A stretch of 64,000 nt of DNA from positions 372,001 through 436,000 of the forward strand of contig NZ_JARXLA010000002.1 of NCBI RefSeq assembly GCF_029872155.1, written 5' to 3'. The notes under the pieces were generated by a model. That model saw nothing but the letters and a program-made list of their open reading frames with translations. It ran no database searches and was not told the origin of the DNA. Position 1 is the stretch's first letter, and each line of letters begins with the position of its first letter. Source of the DNA: Hyphomicrobium sp. D-2. Its GTDB lineage: Bacteria > Pseudomonadota > Alphaproteobacteria > Rhizobiales > Hyphomicrobiaceae. This document shows, piece by piece, positions 1 through 9,466 of this stretch. The position numbers were made by a program, and so were the translations under genes.

Positions 1-1302
1 GAACGCGACCCGGACGTGAGTTCGTGCGCATGAGCCTTGGCGGCGTGCGCGACGAAGCGGAGATCCGTGGTCACCGTCGCACGTATATCGGATCGATGCC
101 CGGCAAGGTTATCCAGTCGATGCGCAAGGCGAAGCGGACTAATCCGCTGTTCCTGCTCGACGAGATCGACAAGATGGGCGCGGACTTCCGTGGCGATCCG
201 GCAGCGGCGCTGCTGGAGGTGCTCGATCCGGAACAGAATGGTTCGTTCAATGACCATTACCTCGAGGTCGATTACGACCTGTCGAACGTGATGTTCGTGA
301 CGACGGCCAACACGCTGAACATTCCGCCGGCCCTGATGGACCGTATGGAGATCATCCGTCTCGCCGGTTACACGGAGAACGAGAAGATCGAAATCGCCAA
401 GCGCCACCTCATTCCGGGGCAGCGTCAGGCGCATGGTCTTGAAGTGGCTGAATGGACGGTGGGCGACGACGCGCTGTTGCAGCTCGTGCGCCGCTACACC
501 CGCGAAGCGGGCGTTCGCTCGCTCGAGCGTGAAGTTGCCAAGCTGGCTCGCAAGGCGGTGAAGGAGATCATCACCACCGAGAACAAGACTGTGCACGTTT
601 CGGCTGGAGAACCTCGAATCCTATCTCGGCGTGCCGAAGTATCGCTACGGCGAGGCTGAGCTTGAGGATCAGGTCGGCATCGTGACCGGTCTTGCGTGGA
701 CGGAAGTTGGCGGCGAACTGCTGACGATCGAAGGCGTGATGATGCCCGGTAAGGGCAAGATGTCGGTCACCGGTAACCTGCGCGATGTGATGAAGGAAAG
801 CATCCAGGCAGCGAACGCTTACGTGCGGTCGCGGTCGGTTGACTTCGGTATCCATCCTTCGCTGTTCGAGAAGAAGGACATCCACGTGCACGTGCCGGAA
901 GGCGCGACGCCGAAGGATGGTCCCTCGGCCGGTGTCGCGATGGCTACGACGATCATCTCGGTGCTGACGGGTATTCCGGTGCGCAAGGATGTCGCCATGA
1001 CGGGCGAGATCACGCTGCGCGGCCGGGTGCTTCCGATCGGCGGATTGAAGGAAAAGATGCTGGCGGCTCTGCGCGGTGGCATCAAAACCGTCATTATCCC
1101 TGAAGAGAACGTTAAGGACCTCAGCGAGATTCCGGACGAGATCAAGAACAAGATCGACATCGTTCCGGTGGCTCGCGTTGATGAGGTGCTGAAGACGGCA
1201 CTTGTCAGGCTGCCGGAGCGCCTCGTGTGGGACGAAGCGGCGGAAGCCGCTGCTGTAAAGGGCGAAGAAGGCGCAGCGGGCTCTCGCGCCACTGCACATT
1301 GA
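1..1302 (+). CDS. lon: Lon protease, C-terminal part, 5' truncated by window edge and frameshifted
   Basis: ATP-dependent cytosolic serine protease that degrades misfolded and regulatory proteins. The window starts inside the AAA+ module: [10 protein letters not shown] (Walker B) and the sensor region are visible, followed by the protease domain with the PKDGPSAG serine motif and the GGLKEK lysine that form the Ser-Lys dyad. The reading frame breaks near base 606. Up to there the frame reads VHVSA, then one extra G moves the continuation ([16 protein letters not shown]) into the frame of 607-1302. A second apparent extra C lies at 9-11, where ATGREF is expected. Neither frame alone makes a full protein, and outside the breaks the sequence is fully conserved, so a base-calling error is as likely as a real mutation. 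A strong terminator follows and hupB lies downstream. Confidence 0.93.
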
Positions 1303-1357
1303 TATCTCGCGAAATGCACACATCGCGGCACTCGCCAAAGGTGTGATGCGCAACTAA

Positions 1358-1386
1358 AGAGCCCCGCGCTTCGGCGCGGGGTTTTC
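1358..1386 (+). terminator. Rho-independent terminator of lon
   Basis: A perfect 8-bp stem, CCCCGCGC (1362-1369) with GCGCGGGG (1374-1381), is closed by a TTCG tetraloop and followed by TTTT (1382-1385). It lies 60 bases after the lon stop codon and separates lon from hupB. Confidence 0.9.
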
Positions 1387-1585
1387 CATTGGCGTCATGT
1401 GCAGGTCAGAGCGCGCATTTCCCCATGTTTTTCGGGCAAATTGGCGCCTTTTCCCACTTGACGCGGCTTTGTATTGGGCGCTTCTCTGACCCCACTGTTG
1501 CGGCTTTAAGCAACACGCGCGGGCGCCCCATCGCTTCGCCCATGCCCCCCAAGTCGCAAATTCCGAACATGAAGGACGGAACCAG

Positions 1586-1858
1586 ATGAGTAAGAAAGAT
1601 TTGATCGACGCTGTCGCCAAGGATGCCGAGCTGACCAAGGACAAGGCGACCGAAGTTGTCGACGCGGTGATCGCGCACATCCGGGCTGCAATGAAGGGCG
1701 GCAGTGAAGTTCGCATTCCTGATTTCGGCACCTTCAAGGTTGCTGACCGCAAGGCGCGCGAGGGCCGCAATCCGGCGACTGGCGAGACGATCAACATTCC
1801 GGCTTCGCGCGTGCCGAAGTTCACGCCGGCGAAGGGCCTGAAGGATGCGTTGAACTAA
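1586..1858 (+). CDS. hupB: HU family DNA-binding protein
   Basis: 90-residue nucleoid-associated protein of normal HU length. It opens MSKKDLIDAVAKDAELTKDKA, carries the conserved IPDFGTFKV strand, and has the DNA-embracing arm with EGRNPATGE and the Pro of INIPASRVPKF. It bends and compacts DNA as a dimer in the nucleoid. The ATG is preceded by AAGGACGG. Its position after lon and before tRNA-Val is the usual Rhizobiales arrangement. A TTGACG at 1458-1463 could be a -35 element, but I see no convincing -10 to go with it. A terminator-like hairpin follows. Confidence 0.98.
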   Translation: MSKKDLIDAVAKDAELTKDKATEVVDAVIAHIRAAMKGGSEVRIPDFGTFKVADRKAREGRNPATGETINIPASRVPKFTPAKGLKDALN

Positions 1859-1890
1859 AAGCGCACCTGTGGCGGAAGCCAACGGTTCTG

Positions 1891-1929
1891 AAACGCGTCG
1901 TGGGGCAGCCTGCGGCGCGTTTTTCGTTT
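1891..1929 (+). terminator. Probable terminator of hupB
   Basis: AAACGCGTCG (1891-1900) pairs with CGGCGCGTTT (1913-1922), with one G-U pair, across a 12-base loop. The 3' side runs into a T-rich stretch (TTTTCGTTTC). It lies 32 bases after the hupB stop. Confidence 0.65.
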
Positions 1930-2244
1930 CGTCCATAGAACACGCTTTGTTCACATCGATGGCGTCGACGTCTTGGCACGTGAAGCGGCTGCTGGCTGTT
2001 GAGTGGCGTGCGCTCCCAATACTGCAGTGTGCCCTGCGGATCGACTACGTAGCCTTCCGCGCGATCTGGACGGCTTCTGGCCCGGATCTGTGTGGCGTGG
2101 GCCAACCTGCGGCATCAGTGCTATGATGGAAAGTCCAGGGGAGGCGATCGAGGGCCTTGCGGCCCGCGCCGACGACGGGTATGTGTCGCGTACTTCGACG
2201 TGCTGGTATCGAGAAGCGGCAACCGCTATTCTGGAAGCACCGAA
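1930..2244. other. Intergenic stretch between hupB and tRNA-Val, no gene seen
   Basis: About 315 bases with several short open frames on both strands, none with a family resemblance, a good ribosome binding site or conserved composition. TATTCT at 2227-2232 could serve as a -10 for the tRNA but has no clear partner -35. Confidence 0.5.
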
Positions 2245-2319
2245 GGGCGATTAGCTCAGTGGTAGAGCGCCTCGTTTACACCGAGGATGTCGGGAGTTCG
2301 ACCCTCTCATCGCCCACCA
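2245..2319 (+). tRNA. tRNA-Val(UAC)
   Basis: Full cloverleaf. The acceptor GGGCGAT (2245-2251) pairs with ATCGCCC (2309-2315). The D arm carries TAGCTCAGTGGTAGAGC. The anticodon stem CCTCG/CGAGG encloses loop TTTACAC with anticodon TAC, and the T arm contains GTTCGAC. Discriminator A is followed by an encoded CCA (2317-2319). hupB followed by tRNA-Val is the common Rhizobiales order. Confidence 0.97.
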
Positions 2320-2627
2320 TCGCTTTTACCAAATTTCCTGAAAAAGTTACGATAAGCAGCGCGCTCCACGAGGCGCGCCCTGGTTCGACGAAACTTTTCG
2401 TCATTGCAATCGACGAATTCGGCGACCGCCTGCCAAGCCTTGGCATCAAGTCTCCAAGAAATTAGCCGCGTATCCCGCATCGGACGGGATAGCGCAGCTG
2501 TCGGTCACGTGATCGATAGTTAGCGCGGCGCGGATACGCGCGTGCTTAGCTTTCAACGTTGCGGCTCGGTGCGGGCGCGGCGCCACATCATCTCAACCTC
2601 AATCATCAAAATGCGGAGCACGACGCT
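2320..2627. other. Intergenic stretch after tRNA-Val, small hairpins only
   Basis: Contains a GCGCGC/GCGCGC hairpin near 2358-2378, GACGAAA/TTTCGTC (2387-2402) and TATCCCG/CGGGATA near 2470-2494. None has a U-tract. I see no gene. The TTG at 2559 could extend the following ATPase upstream, but I judge this unlikely. Confidence 0.4.
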
Positions 2628-3197
2628 GTGGCCAACAGTGAACGCCAGATCGTCATCACCGGCGGGCCGGGCGCAGGCAAGAGCACGCTGGTAGCGGCGC
2701 TGGCCCGACATGGCGCTGCTGTGATGCCGGAAGCTGGTCGTGCAATCATCCAGGCTCAAGACGCAATTGGCGGTGGTGCTCTGCCAAATGTGGATCGGCG
2801 GTTGTTTGCCGAGCTGATGCTGTCATGGGATCTGCGCTCCTACCGCGAGGGTGCGGAGAGGAACCGTCTCACTTTTTACGATCGGGGCATTCCCGATTGC
2901 ATTGGTTATCTCGAACTGAATGGCATGCCGGTGCCGAACCATTTCGAAATCGCCGCGCGTATGCACCGCTATGGCCGCCACGTGTTTGTTGCGCCGCCAT
3001 GGGCGCAGATATTCACGCAGGATGCGGAGCGCACGCAGTCATTTGATGAAGCGGTCGCAACCCACGATGCGATCTGCGCTGTCTACCGACGGCTGGGCTA
3101 CGAATTGATTCCGTTGCCATGCGGCACGGTTGATTCCCGCGTGGGCATGGTGTTGGCCGAGATCGCCACGTCGCTGCGTTGTGGCGAGGGACCTTGA
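2628..3197 (+). CDS. AAA family ATPase, predicted nucleotide kinase-like (AAA_28 type)
   Basis: 189-residue P-loop protein. The Walker A GGPGAGKS sits at residues 12-19, close to the N terminus as in the AAA_28/COG3911 group of predicted ATPases. YDRGIPD further on resembles the substrate-side motif of small-molecule kinases. I chose the GTG at 2628 because GGAG (2615-2618) lies nine bases upstream and it puts the P-loop at the expected distance; an in-frame TTG at 2559 would add 23 residues with no similarity to anything. Function is unknown: the fold suggests ATP-dependent phosphorylation, but no substrate can be assigned. It stands alone between two tRNA genes. Confidence 0.8.
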   Translation: MANSERQIVITGGPGAGKSTLVAALARHGAAVMPEAGRAIIQAQDAIGGGALPNVDRRLFAELMLSWDLRSYREGAERNRLTFYDRGIPDCIGYLELNGMPVPNHFEIAARMHRYGRHVFVAPPWAQIFTQDAERTQSFDEAVATHDAICAVYRRLGYELIPLPCGTVDSRVGMVLAEIATSLRCGEGP

Positions 3198-3419
3198 GGG
3201 CGGCGTATGCCGCTATGGCAGATTGGCGCATCGGCTCACCGCCGTCCGGCGACGCTTTGGCTGCGACCTGAGATATTGCGCGGTAAAATCGCGTTTCGCG
3301 GTGGTCGGGTCCACAGCGAAACCGTACAGACTGGATGACTGAACAGAATTTTTCTTCACAGCCACCACAGCGCTGCTTGACTTCCATAGGCGAGCCACGT
3401 AATTGATCACCCGTGGTCA

Positions 3420-3446
3420 GCGCGCCCCTTCGAGGCGCGCATTTTT
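3420..3446 (+). terminator. Terminator-like hairpin immediately upstream of tRNA-Asp
   Basis: GCGCGCC (3420-3426) pairs perfectly with GGCGCGC (3434-3440) across CCTTCGA, followed by ATTTTTG. It ends four bases before the tRNA-Asp gene, so it may terminate the ATPase transcript or sit in the tRNA leader. Confidence 0.6.
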
Positions 3447-3450
3447 GACT

Positions 3451-3527
<77 letters not shown>

Positions 3528-3948
3528 CTATTTCAATGGCTTAGACCGTCGATCATGTGGCTGTGATACTTTTCGGCCCGGCGCTGTGACACTTCCAGCC
3601 GGGTTTTGTTCTTGCAACTTCTCCCTCCCCAACCGCCGCGCTGCATCAACATCAACGGACCTGACGCAGTTGCGCAGGTAAGTATGTCTTGCAGCTTATT
3701 GGAAGTGGCGATGGTGTTGGCCATCTTGGCGGACAGCTTGCTCGGCTGCACTTTTCCGGTCACGGCCTCCACGGCTCCCGAGCGGCGAAAGTCTGACGGG
3801 ATCCGGCCCAAACAGTTTCAAGGGCACTGCCCTGTAGTCGTCGCCGAGCGTATCCTTTGAGTAAGGAATATTGGCGCGGGGCCGATCGGCTGTGCAGCCT
3901 GCAGTTCCAGATAGGCGACCTGCAGCGCTGGGGCGGCATAGGCTCAGA
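3528..3948. mobile_element. Possible mobile-element remnant between tRNA-Asp and dnaE2
   Basis: About 420 bases without an intact gene. CTGTGATACTTTTCGGCCCGG (3561-3581) and CTGTGACACTTCCAGCCGGG (3584-3603) are imperfect direct repeats that resemble the multiple terminal repeats of IS21-type elements (inference from memory, not from a search). On the minus strand a frame around 3810-3650 (VTGKVQPSKLSAKMANTIAT) has protein-like composition. An upstream frame (SKDTLGDDYRAVPLKLFG) would join it only through a frameshift near 3795, which suggests a decayed coding sequence. I do not recognise the family. Confidence 0.25.
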
Positions 3949-6900
3949 TCAGTGGAAGTCGCGGGAGGCTGGCAGTATGCGCACATTGCGTGGATGGTGG
4001 GTGCGGGGATGCTGCGGATGCTTGAACACGTCGGCTCTGGCAAGCTCTATGGTTGGAGTGTGCCCGTCGGAAAGGCGTAGCAGATCATCGCTGCGATCGT
4101 GGACTCTGACAGCCATCAGGTGAGCAACGCCCTCAGGACTGATCTGCATGCGGCCTTCGACCAGCAGCAGACGTGCGCCCATAACCTCACGGCGAAATTT
4201 TTCGAATTGGCGTGCCCACAGTACGATGTTGACGATGCCGGTCTCGTCCTCAATCGTGATGAAGATAGCATTGCCTTTGCCCGGCCGCTGACGAACCAGC
4301 ACAACACCAGCCACGCGCACCCACGCGCCATCAGGTCGTTGGTTGGCCTCGACGCATGTCACAATGCCGTTGCGCGCAAAGCCATCGCGCAGACAGCCGA
4401 TCGGATGCCCCTTCAGTGACAGGCGCGCCGTCTGGTAGTCGGTTACGATGTGCTCGCTGAGCGACATCTCCGGCAGGTTTGCCGGTGGCTCGTTTGCTAA
4501 CTCCCGCTCGCGCGCGGCGACGAATAGCGGCAACTCTTCAGCATCAGGCAACCGTCGTGCGGCCCACAAGGCATCGCGCCGATTAAGGGCGACGGACTGA
4601 AAACAATCCGCATCCGCGAGCACGCGAAGCGCCTTTTGTGGCAAGCCAGTACGCAAGGCGAAACTGTCTATGTCGGCATAGCCGTTGCCGCGTCGATTGA
4701 TTAAAATCTCGCCCCAGGCCGGCTGCATACCGTCGAGCTGACGGAAACCAAGCCTGAGAGACGTGCGGCCGTTAGAGCCAACAGTCAGTGTGTTGTCCCA
4801 GAGGCTTGCATTGACGTCGACGGGATGCACCTCAACGCCATGCTCGCGGGCATCACGCACAATCTGGGCCGGCGCATAAAATCCCATTGGTTGCGCGTTA
4901 AGCAGCGCACAGGCAAAGGCCGCCGGATAGCGGCATTTGATGAATGACGACACATAGACAAGGCGAGCAAACGAGGCCGCATGGCTTTCGGGAAATCCGT
5001 ATTCGCCAAAGCCCTTGATCTGATCGAAGCAGCGTTGCGCAAAGTCGCGCTCGTAGCCGCGCTCGACCATTCGCTCTACCATCCTAGCTTCGAATGTATG
5101 GATGGTGCCGACATTGCGGAATGTCGCCATGGCGCGACGCAAGCCATTTGCGTCCGCATCGGTGAATTCGGCGGCCACCATCGCGAGGTGCATTGCCTGC
5201 TCCTGGAACAGGGGCACCCCTTTGGTTCGGAACAAGATATGCTTGAGTTCATCCGGATCGTGGGGCGGCGCTGGCGAAGGGAAGGTTATGGACTCAGCCC
5301 CCGAGCGACGGCGTAAGTAAGGGTGCACCATGTCGCCCTGGATCGGCCCTGGCCGCACAATGGCAACCTGAATGACGAGATCGTAAAACTCCTTCGGCTT
5401 CAGGCGCGGCAGCATGTTGATCTGCGCCCGGCTCTCGACCTGGAACACGCCGATGGAATCTCCCTTCTGAAGCATGGCGTAAACATCCGCCTGCTCCGGC
5501 GGGATGGTGGCGAGATCGTAGTCGACCCTTTCGTGCACGCGCATCAGATCGAGTGCTTTGCGGATGCAGGTGAGCATGCCGAGCGCCAGAACATCCACCT
5601 TCATCAGCCCGAGCGCATCGATGTCGTCCTTGTCCCACTCTATGAAAGTCCGTTTCTCCATTGCCGCATTGCCGATGGGGACCAACGCATCAAGACGGTG
5701 GCGCGCGAGCACAAAGCCGCCAACGTGCTGCGAAAGGTGGCGAGGAAATCCAAGAATGCGGCAGGCGAGAACGATCGCGCGCCGGATGACCGGATTTTGC
5801 GGATCGAGGCCGGCCTGACGCAGATGTGCGTCGCTGATCGAAGAGCCCCAGCTCCCCCATTGCGTGCCAGCGATGCGCCCCGTGATGTCGTCGGAGAGGC
5901 CGAGAACCTTGCCGACATCGCGGATGGCGCTGCGCGGACGGTAGCGGATGACGGTGGCGACGAGGCCGGCGCGCTCCCGGCCGTAGCGGTGGTAAATGTA
6001 TTGAATGACTTCCTCGCGCCGCTCGTGCTCGAAGTCGACGTCGATATCCGGCGGTTCGCGCCGTTCGCTAGAAATAAAACGTGCGAATAAAAGATTGCTG
6101 CGCGCCGGATCAACCGAGGTGATGCCGAGCACGTAGCAGACAGCGGAATTTGCCGCCGAGCCACGTCCCTGACACAGGATGCCGCGACGCCGGGCCTCGG
6201 ACACGATGTCGTGGATGGTGAGGAAATACGGCGCGTATTGCAGCGTGCTGATGATGGCAAGCTCGTCGCGCAATTGCGCTGCAACCTTCTCCGGAATAGC
6301 TCCATCGTAGCGGGCTTTGGCTTCACGCCACGTCAGATGCTCAAGCCAGCCTTGTGGCGTCCATCCGTCCGGCACCGGCTCGTCGGGATATTCGTATTTG
6401 AGGTCACCGAGCGAGAAGCTCACGCGGGACAACAGATCCTGCGTTGCCGCGATCGCCTCGGGAACATCCCGGAACAGATGCGCCATCGCTGCGGGCGTTT
6501 TCAGATGCCGCTCGGCGTTTGCTTCCAGTCGACGACCGGCGGTTTCGATCCGCAGCCCCTCGCGAATGCAGGTCAGCACATCCTGAACGGGGCGTTGTTT
6601 CGGTGTGTCGTAGAGCACATCGTTGACCGCTATGAGCGGAACGCTGCTTGAAACAGAAAGCTGGTGCAGGGCGGCGAGACGGCGCCGATCATCGCAGCGA
6701 AAGTGCTGGGCAGCCGCGAGCCACACGCTATCGCGCGCTGTCTTTCGCAAAGCTGCAAGAATTACGGTCAGTCGCGTCAAATCACGCTCGGGCGGGATGA
6801 CGATGAGCAGCAAGCCCGCCACGTCGGCGAGAAGATCGCCCAGGCAAAGCTCACATTCGCCTTTGCCGGCCTTAAGTTTGCCGTAGCTCAGCAGTCGGCA

Positions 6901-7323
6901 CAGACGTTCCCAGCCGTCCCGGTTTTCAGGATAGGCGATAATGTCGGGCGTGCCGTCGCAAAACACGAGGCGGGCGCCGACGGCGAGTCGGAAAGTAGCC
7001 GCGCGTTGTTTGATAGCCTCGGACATCTGAGCCCATTCGGCCTCTTTCACGCTGGCAATCCACGCGTGCTCGCCAAGCCCTGAGCCGTCGCGGACTTTCT
7101 GCGGCGCGGGCAAGCCGTCACGACGCAAATCCTGCAGGGCGCTATAAGCCCTGACGACGCCGGCAACCGAGTTGTGGTCGGCAATACCGATCCCGCTGTG
7201 GCCGAGCATCAGCGCGCATCCGACGAGATCTTCAGGATGAGAAGCTCCGCGCAGAAACGAGAAATTAGTGGTGGTGGCAAGCTCGGCGTAACCCGCGGCC
7301 GGTCGTGTTTGCTGACCCGTCAT
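3949..7323 (-). CDS. dnaE2: Error-prone DNA polymerase DnaE2 (ImuC)
   Basis: 1124-residue C-family polymerase that carries out translesion synthesis with ImuA and ImuB after DNA damage. It has an N-terminal PHP domain (YAELATTTNFSFLRGASH, then GIADHNSVAG) and the palm motif PDIDVDFEHERR with catalytic aspartates. A helix-hairpin-helix and OB fold follow, and it ends in the RILPASRDFH tail typical of DnaE2. I chose the ATG at 7323 because its first bases overlap the imuB stop in a TCATG arrangement, giving translational coupling. An in-frame upstream start at 7347 would add eight residues. It is the last gene of the LexA-controlled minus-strand operon and is distinct from the replicative dnaE at 39 kb. 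Confidence 0.97.
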   Translation of the reverse strand: MTGQQTRPAAGYAELATTTNFSFLRGASHPEDLVGCALMLGHSGIGIADHNSVAGVVRAYSALQDLRRDGLPAPQKVRDGSGLGEHAWIASVKEAEWAQMSEAIKQRAATFRLAVGARLVFCDGTPDIIAYPENRDGWERLCRLLSYGKLKAGKGECELCLGDLLADVAGLLLIVIPPERDLTRLTVILAALRKTARDSVWLAAAQHFRCDDRRRLAALHQLSVSSSVPLIAVNDVLYDTPKQRPVQDVLTCIREGLRIETAGRRLEANAERHLKTPAAMAHLFRDVPEAIAATQDLLSRVSFSLGDLKYEYPDEPVPDGWTPQGWLEHLTWREAKARYDGAIPEKVAAQLRDELAIISTLQYAPYFLTIHDIVSEARRRGILCQGRGSAANSAVCYVLGITSVDPARSNLLFARFISSERREPPDIDVDFEHERREEVIQYIYHRYGRERAGLVATVIRYRPRSAIRDVGKVLGLSDDITGRIAGTQWGSWGSSISDAHLRQAGLDPQNPVIRRAIVLACRILGFPRHLSQHVGGFVLARHRLDALVPIGNAAMEKRTFIEWDKDDIDALGLMKVDVLALGMLTCIRKALDLMRVHERVDYDLATIPPEQADVYAMLQKGDSIGVFQVESRAQINMLPRLKPKEFYDLVIQVAIVRPGPIQGDMVHPYLRRRSGAESITFPSPAPPHDPDELKHILFRTKGVPLFQEQAMHLAMVAAEFTDADANGLRRAMATFRNVGTIHTFEARMVERMVERGYERDFAQRCFDQIKGFGEYGFPESHAASFARLVYVSSFIKCRYPAAFACALLNAQPMGFYAPAQIVRDAREHGVEVHPVDVNASLWDNTLTVGSNGRTSLRLGFRQLDGMQPAWGEILINRRGNGYADIDSFALRTGLPQKALRVLADADCFQSVALNRRDALWAARRLPDAEELPLFVAARERELANEPPANLPEMSLSEHIVTDYQTARLSLKGHPIGCLRDGFARNGIVTCVEANQRPDGAWVRVAGVVLVRQRPGKGNAIFITIEDETGIVNIVLWARQFEKFRREVMGARLLLVEGRMQISPEGVAHLMAVRVHDRSDDLLRLSDGHTPTIELARADVFKHPQHPRTHHPRNVRILPASRDFH

Positions 7324-8867
7324 GGGAACAGCCCGTGCAGAAACCATTTACGTTGGGATGAGACAGTTGCTGTGGCGTCGGATCGGAAAATCCAGAAACG
7401 CTGTCCGTTGTCGCTCTCGACGCGAAAATAATCCCGGGTGCCGTATCCAGACGGTGTGCACCACCACTCGTCGGCTATCCGCTCCGGTCCGTTGATAGCG
7501 CCGAGACGATGCGCGACGCGCCGCCAGCGCAGCACGACCGGCTCTTCGTTGGTGTCGGTTTCTACTTCGATTGCATGCGGCTGGCGATAAAGCAGAATAG
7601 GCCGTGAAGAGTCTGATCCTGAGGCGATCCAATCTTTGCATCTGGACTGAGGGAGGGAACCGGCCATGGCTGGAACGATGACTTGCGCGCGCTCTGGGAT
7701 GTGGGTGTCGCCGGGGCGCAGACGTGTGATGTTGCCGGAGCCGAATACCGTACTGAGCCGGTCTATGAGCTGCATGGTCTGATCGTCCTGCTCCGCCCGA
7801 GTGTCGAGTGTCGTCTGGCTCTCGATACAGCTCTCGGTGCGCAGAACGACGAGACGGATCACATCGAAGCCGAAACCGGGATCAAGCGGATCGACGAGTA
7901 CGTTCAGCCGGTCGTGAAAGAGCCGCATGACGACGTCGGCATCGCGTGTTGGCAAACTCGTTTCGATCCAAACGCGGCGCACTGCACCATCAGAACGCAG
8001 AAACAGCGCCTCAAAGGCTCGTCCCCCCTCGCCGCGTGCGTGCAACGCATCGCCCGCTTCGGCCACAAGAAGTGCTAGAATGGCTTCGATCACGTCTTGG
8101 CTGATGACAGGTTCAGCGCAGCGGTGCTCGGTGCGGACCAGAGGTACGGACTTCATCGGCGAGATACGTCGGTTCTCCTCGCCGAGTACCCGCGCGAGTT
8201 TGCCAGTGAAGACCGACGTGAACCGGGCTGTGAACAAAACCGAAGGGCGATTGGCAACATCGGCAATAGTCTTGAGGCCCGCCCGTTTCAAGGCGAGAGC
8301 ATCCTCCGGCGCACATTCAAGCGCAGCGATTGGCAGCGTGCGCACCAATGCACTATCGTTGACGAAGCACGGACTAACGCGGGCAAAGCGCGCGAGCGCG
8401 CGGGCCATGTCCGGTGTTGGGGCGACGGCCATCCTGACGCAAGACGCTCCGGCAGCTTGCAGCACGTTTTGCAAGCGTTTGGCCAACCCTGCCTCTCCTG
8501 CGAACAGGTGCGCGCATCCCGTGATGTCGAGCGCCAGGCCGTCCGGTGCATCCAGCGCAACCGAGGGGGTAACCACATCGGCAAGATCGGCGAGGTGTCT
8601 TAGGTAGGCGGCATGGGCCACCGGATTGTCGAACAGCGCGTGCAGTTCGGGAACGCGCGCGCGCGCATCCGCAAGCGTCAAGCCGGGCAACAAGCCGAAA
8701 CTTTGTGCGTGCGTGTCGACAGCCATCAGCTTTGAAACGCCGCCCACTTTCTCAACGAATACGAGAGGCCGTTTCTCATGGCTCCCAGTTTCATGCCGCC
8801 AGCGATCCGCCGCCAGAAATGGCAGCCATAGACACAGGTAGCGCCGCGGTAAAACACCGTTGGTCAT
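7320..8867 (-). CDS. imuB: ImuB, catalytically inactive Y-family polymerase homologue
   Basis: 515 residues of the DinB/UmuC superfamily, ImuB type. The N terminus RRYLCLWLPFLAADR replaces the acidic first metal motif of active Y-family polymerases. The second site reads DAPDGLALDITGCAHLFAGE, again without the catalytic acidic pair. It is therefore expected to act as the adaptor that links the beta clamp, ImuA and DnaE2 rather than as a polymerase. Its start overlaps the imuA end by 77 bases, and its stop overlaps the dnaE2 start. The LPRRYLCLW segment needs the ATG at 8867, so the long overlap looks real. Confidence 0.93.
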   Translation of the reverse strand: MTNGVLPRRYLCLWLPFLAADRWRHETGSHEKRPLVFVEKVGGVSKLMAVDTHAQSFGLLPGLTLADARARVPELHALFDNPVAHAAYLRHLADLADVVTPSVALDAPDGLALDITGCAHLFAGEAGLAKRLQNVLQAAGASCVRMAVAPTPDMARALARFARVSPCFVNDSALVRTLPIAALECAPEDALALKRAGLKTIADVANRPSVLFTARFTSVFTGKLARVLGEENRRISPMKSVPLVRTEHRCAEPVISQDVIEAILALLVAEAGDALHARGEGGRAFEALFLRSDGAVRRVWIETSLPTRDADVVMRLFHDRLNVLVDPLDPGFGFDVIRLVVLRTESCIESQTTLDTRAEQDDQTMQLIDRLSTVFGSGNITRLRPGDTHIPERAQVIVPAMAGSLPQSRCKDWIASGSDSSRPILLYRQPHAIEVETDTNEEPVVLRWRRVAHRLGAINGPERIADEWWCTPSGYGTRDYFRVESDNGQRFWIFRSDATATVSSQRKWFLHGLFP

Positions 8868-9444
8868 GATCCCACCTCACGAGGCTGCGTTGTCCGATCT
8901 GCCCGGCCGGGTGCTTGAGCACCGTCACGTCAAAAATAAGTCGCTGATCCGCACCATGGGGGCCAATTTCCCGCACCGCGCGCGTCGACCAGCGGAGCTG
9001 GGCGGCATTGGCCATGGGTATGCCGGCCAGCTGGATCAGAACGACCAGAACCCCGGATTTCTCTGCGGCAAGCTTCAGGCGACGACTGGCCGTCAGGTCG
9101 ACGGGCCGAATGGTTTCGAGAAGAACAGCACCGAGCGCCTGGCAGCGCGCACCCTCCAGAGCCGCACGCAAAGCATCGACATGAGTGCGCAGCCGGGCGA
9201 CGATGAGGCTATCCGGAGCGAACGCGAACCCCGCCAATCCTGAACCGCATGGCTCACCCGTCTCGACCGCGGCGGTGGCCTCGCGCACCCAAAGCAAACT
9301 CGCTGGGCGCGATAACTGCGAGAGCCTCTGCGAGGCAAGGGCCAAGCCGAAACCAACCGCAGTGGCGGGATGTCCGGGGTGCGCAATAACCTCGCGCAAG
9401 ACGACGTCCGAACCAGGATCTATGCAGATTACTCTCGGCGGCAT
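8791..9444 (-). CDS. imuA: ImuA, RecA-like SOS mutagenesis protein (short form)
   Basis: 217-residue member of the ImuA/SulA-like RecA-fold group. Typical ImuA features are visible: ASLLWVREATAAVETGEPCG, FAPDSLIVARLRTHVDALRAALEG and DLTASRRLKLAAEKSGVLVVLI. It is shorter at the N terminus than many ImuA proteins, starting at MPPRVICIDPGSDVV. The LexA box lies only 22 bases upstream of this ATG, so there is no room for a longer form from this promoter. First gene of the imuA-imuB-dnaE2 operon. I see no strong ribosome binding site. Confidence 0.88.
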   Translation of the reverse strand: MPPRVICIDPGSDVVLREVIAHPGHPATAVGFGLALASQRLSQLSRPASLLWVREATAAVETGEPCGSGLAGFAFAPDSLIVARLRTHVDALRAALEGARCQALGAVLLETIRPVDLTASRRLKLAAEKSGVLVVLIQLAGIPMANAAQLRWSTRAVREIGPHGADQRLIFDVTVLKHPAGQIGQRSLVRWDHDQRCFTAALPVSMAAISGGGSLAA

Positions 9445-9466
9445 GCGGACACGCTGGAAACTTATT

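Noticed and set aside
1458-1487. hupB promoter with TTGACG at 1458
   Set aside because: No acceptable -10 hexamer at 16-18 bases, so not called.
2085-2160. GGAAAGTCC, as in the RNase P RNA signature, before tRNA-Val
   Set aside because: The surrounding P-helices and the second half of the RNase P core are absent.
5323-6651. Long plus-strand open frames opposite dnaE2
   Set aside because: Shadows of the high-GC dnaE2 gene on the minus strand, without any family resemblance.
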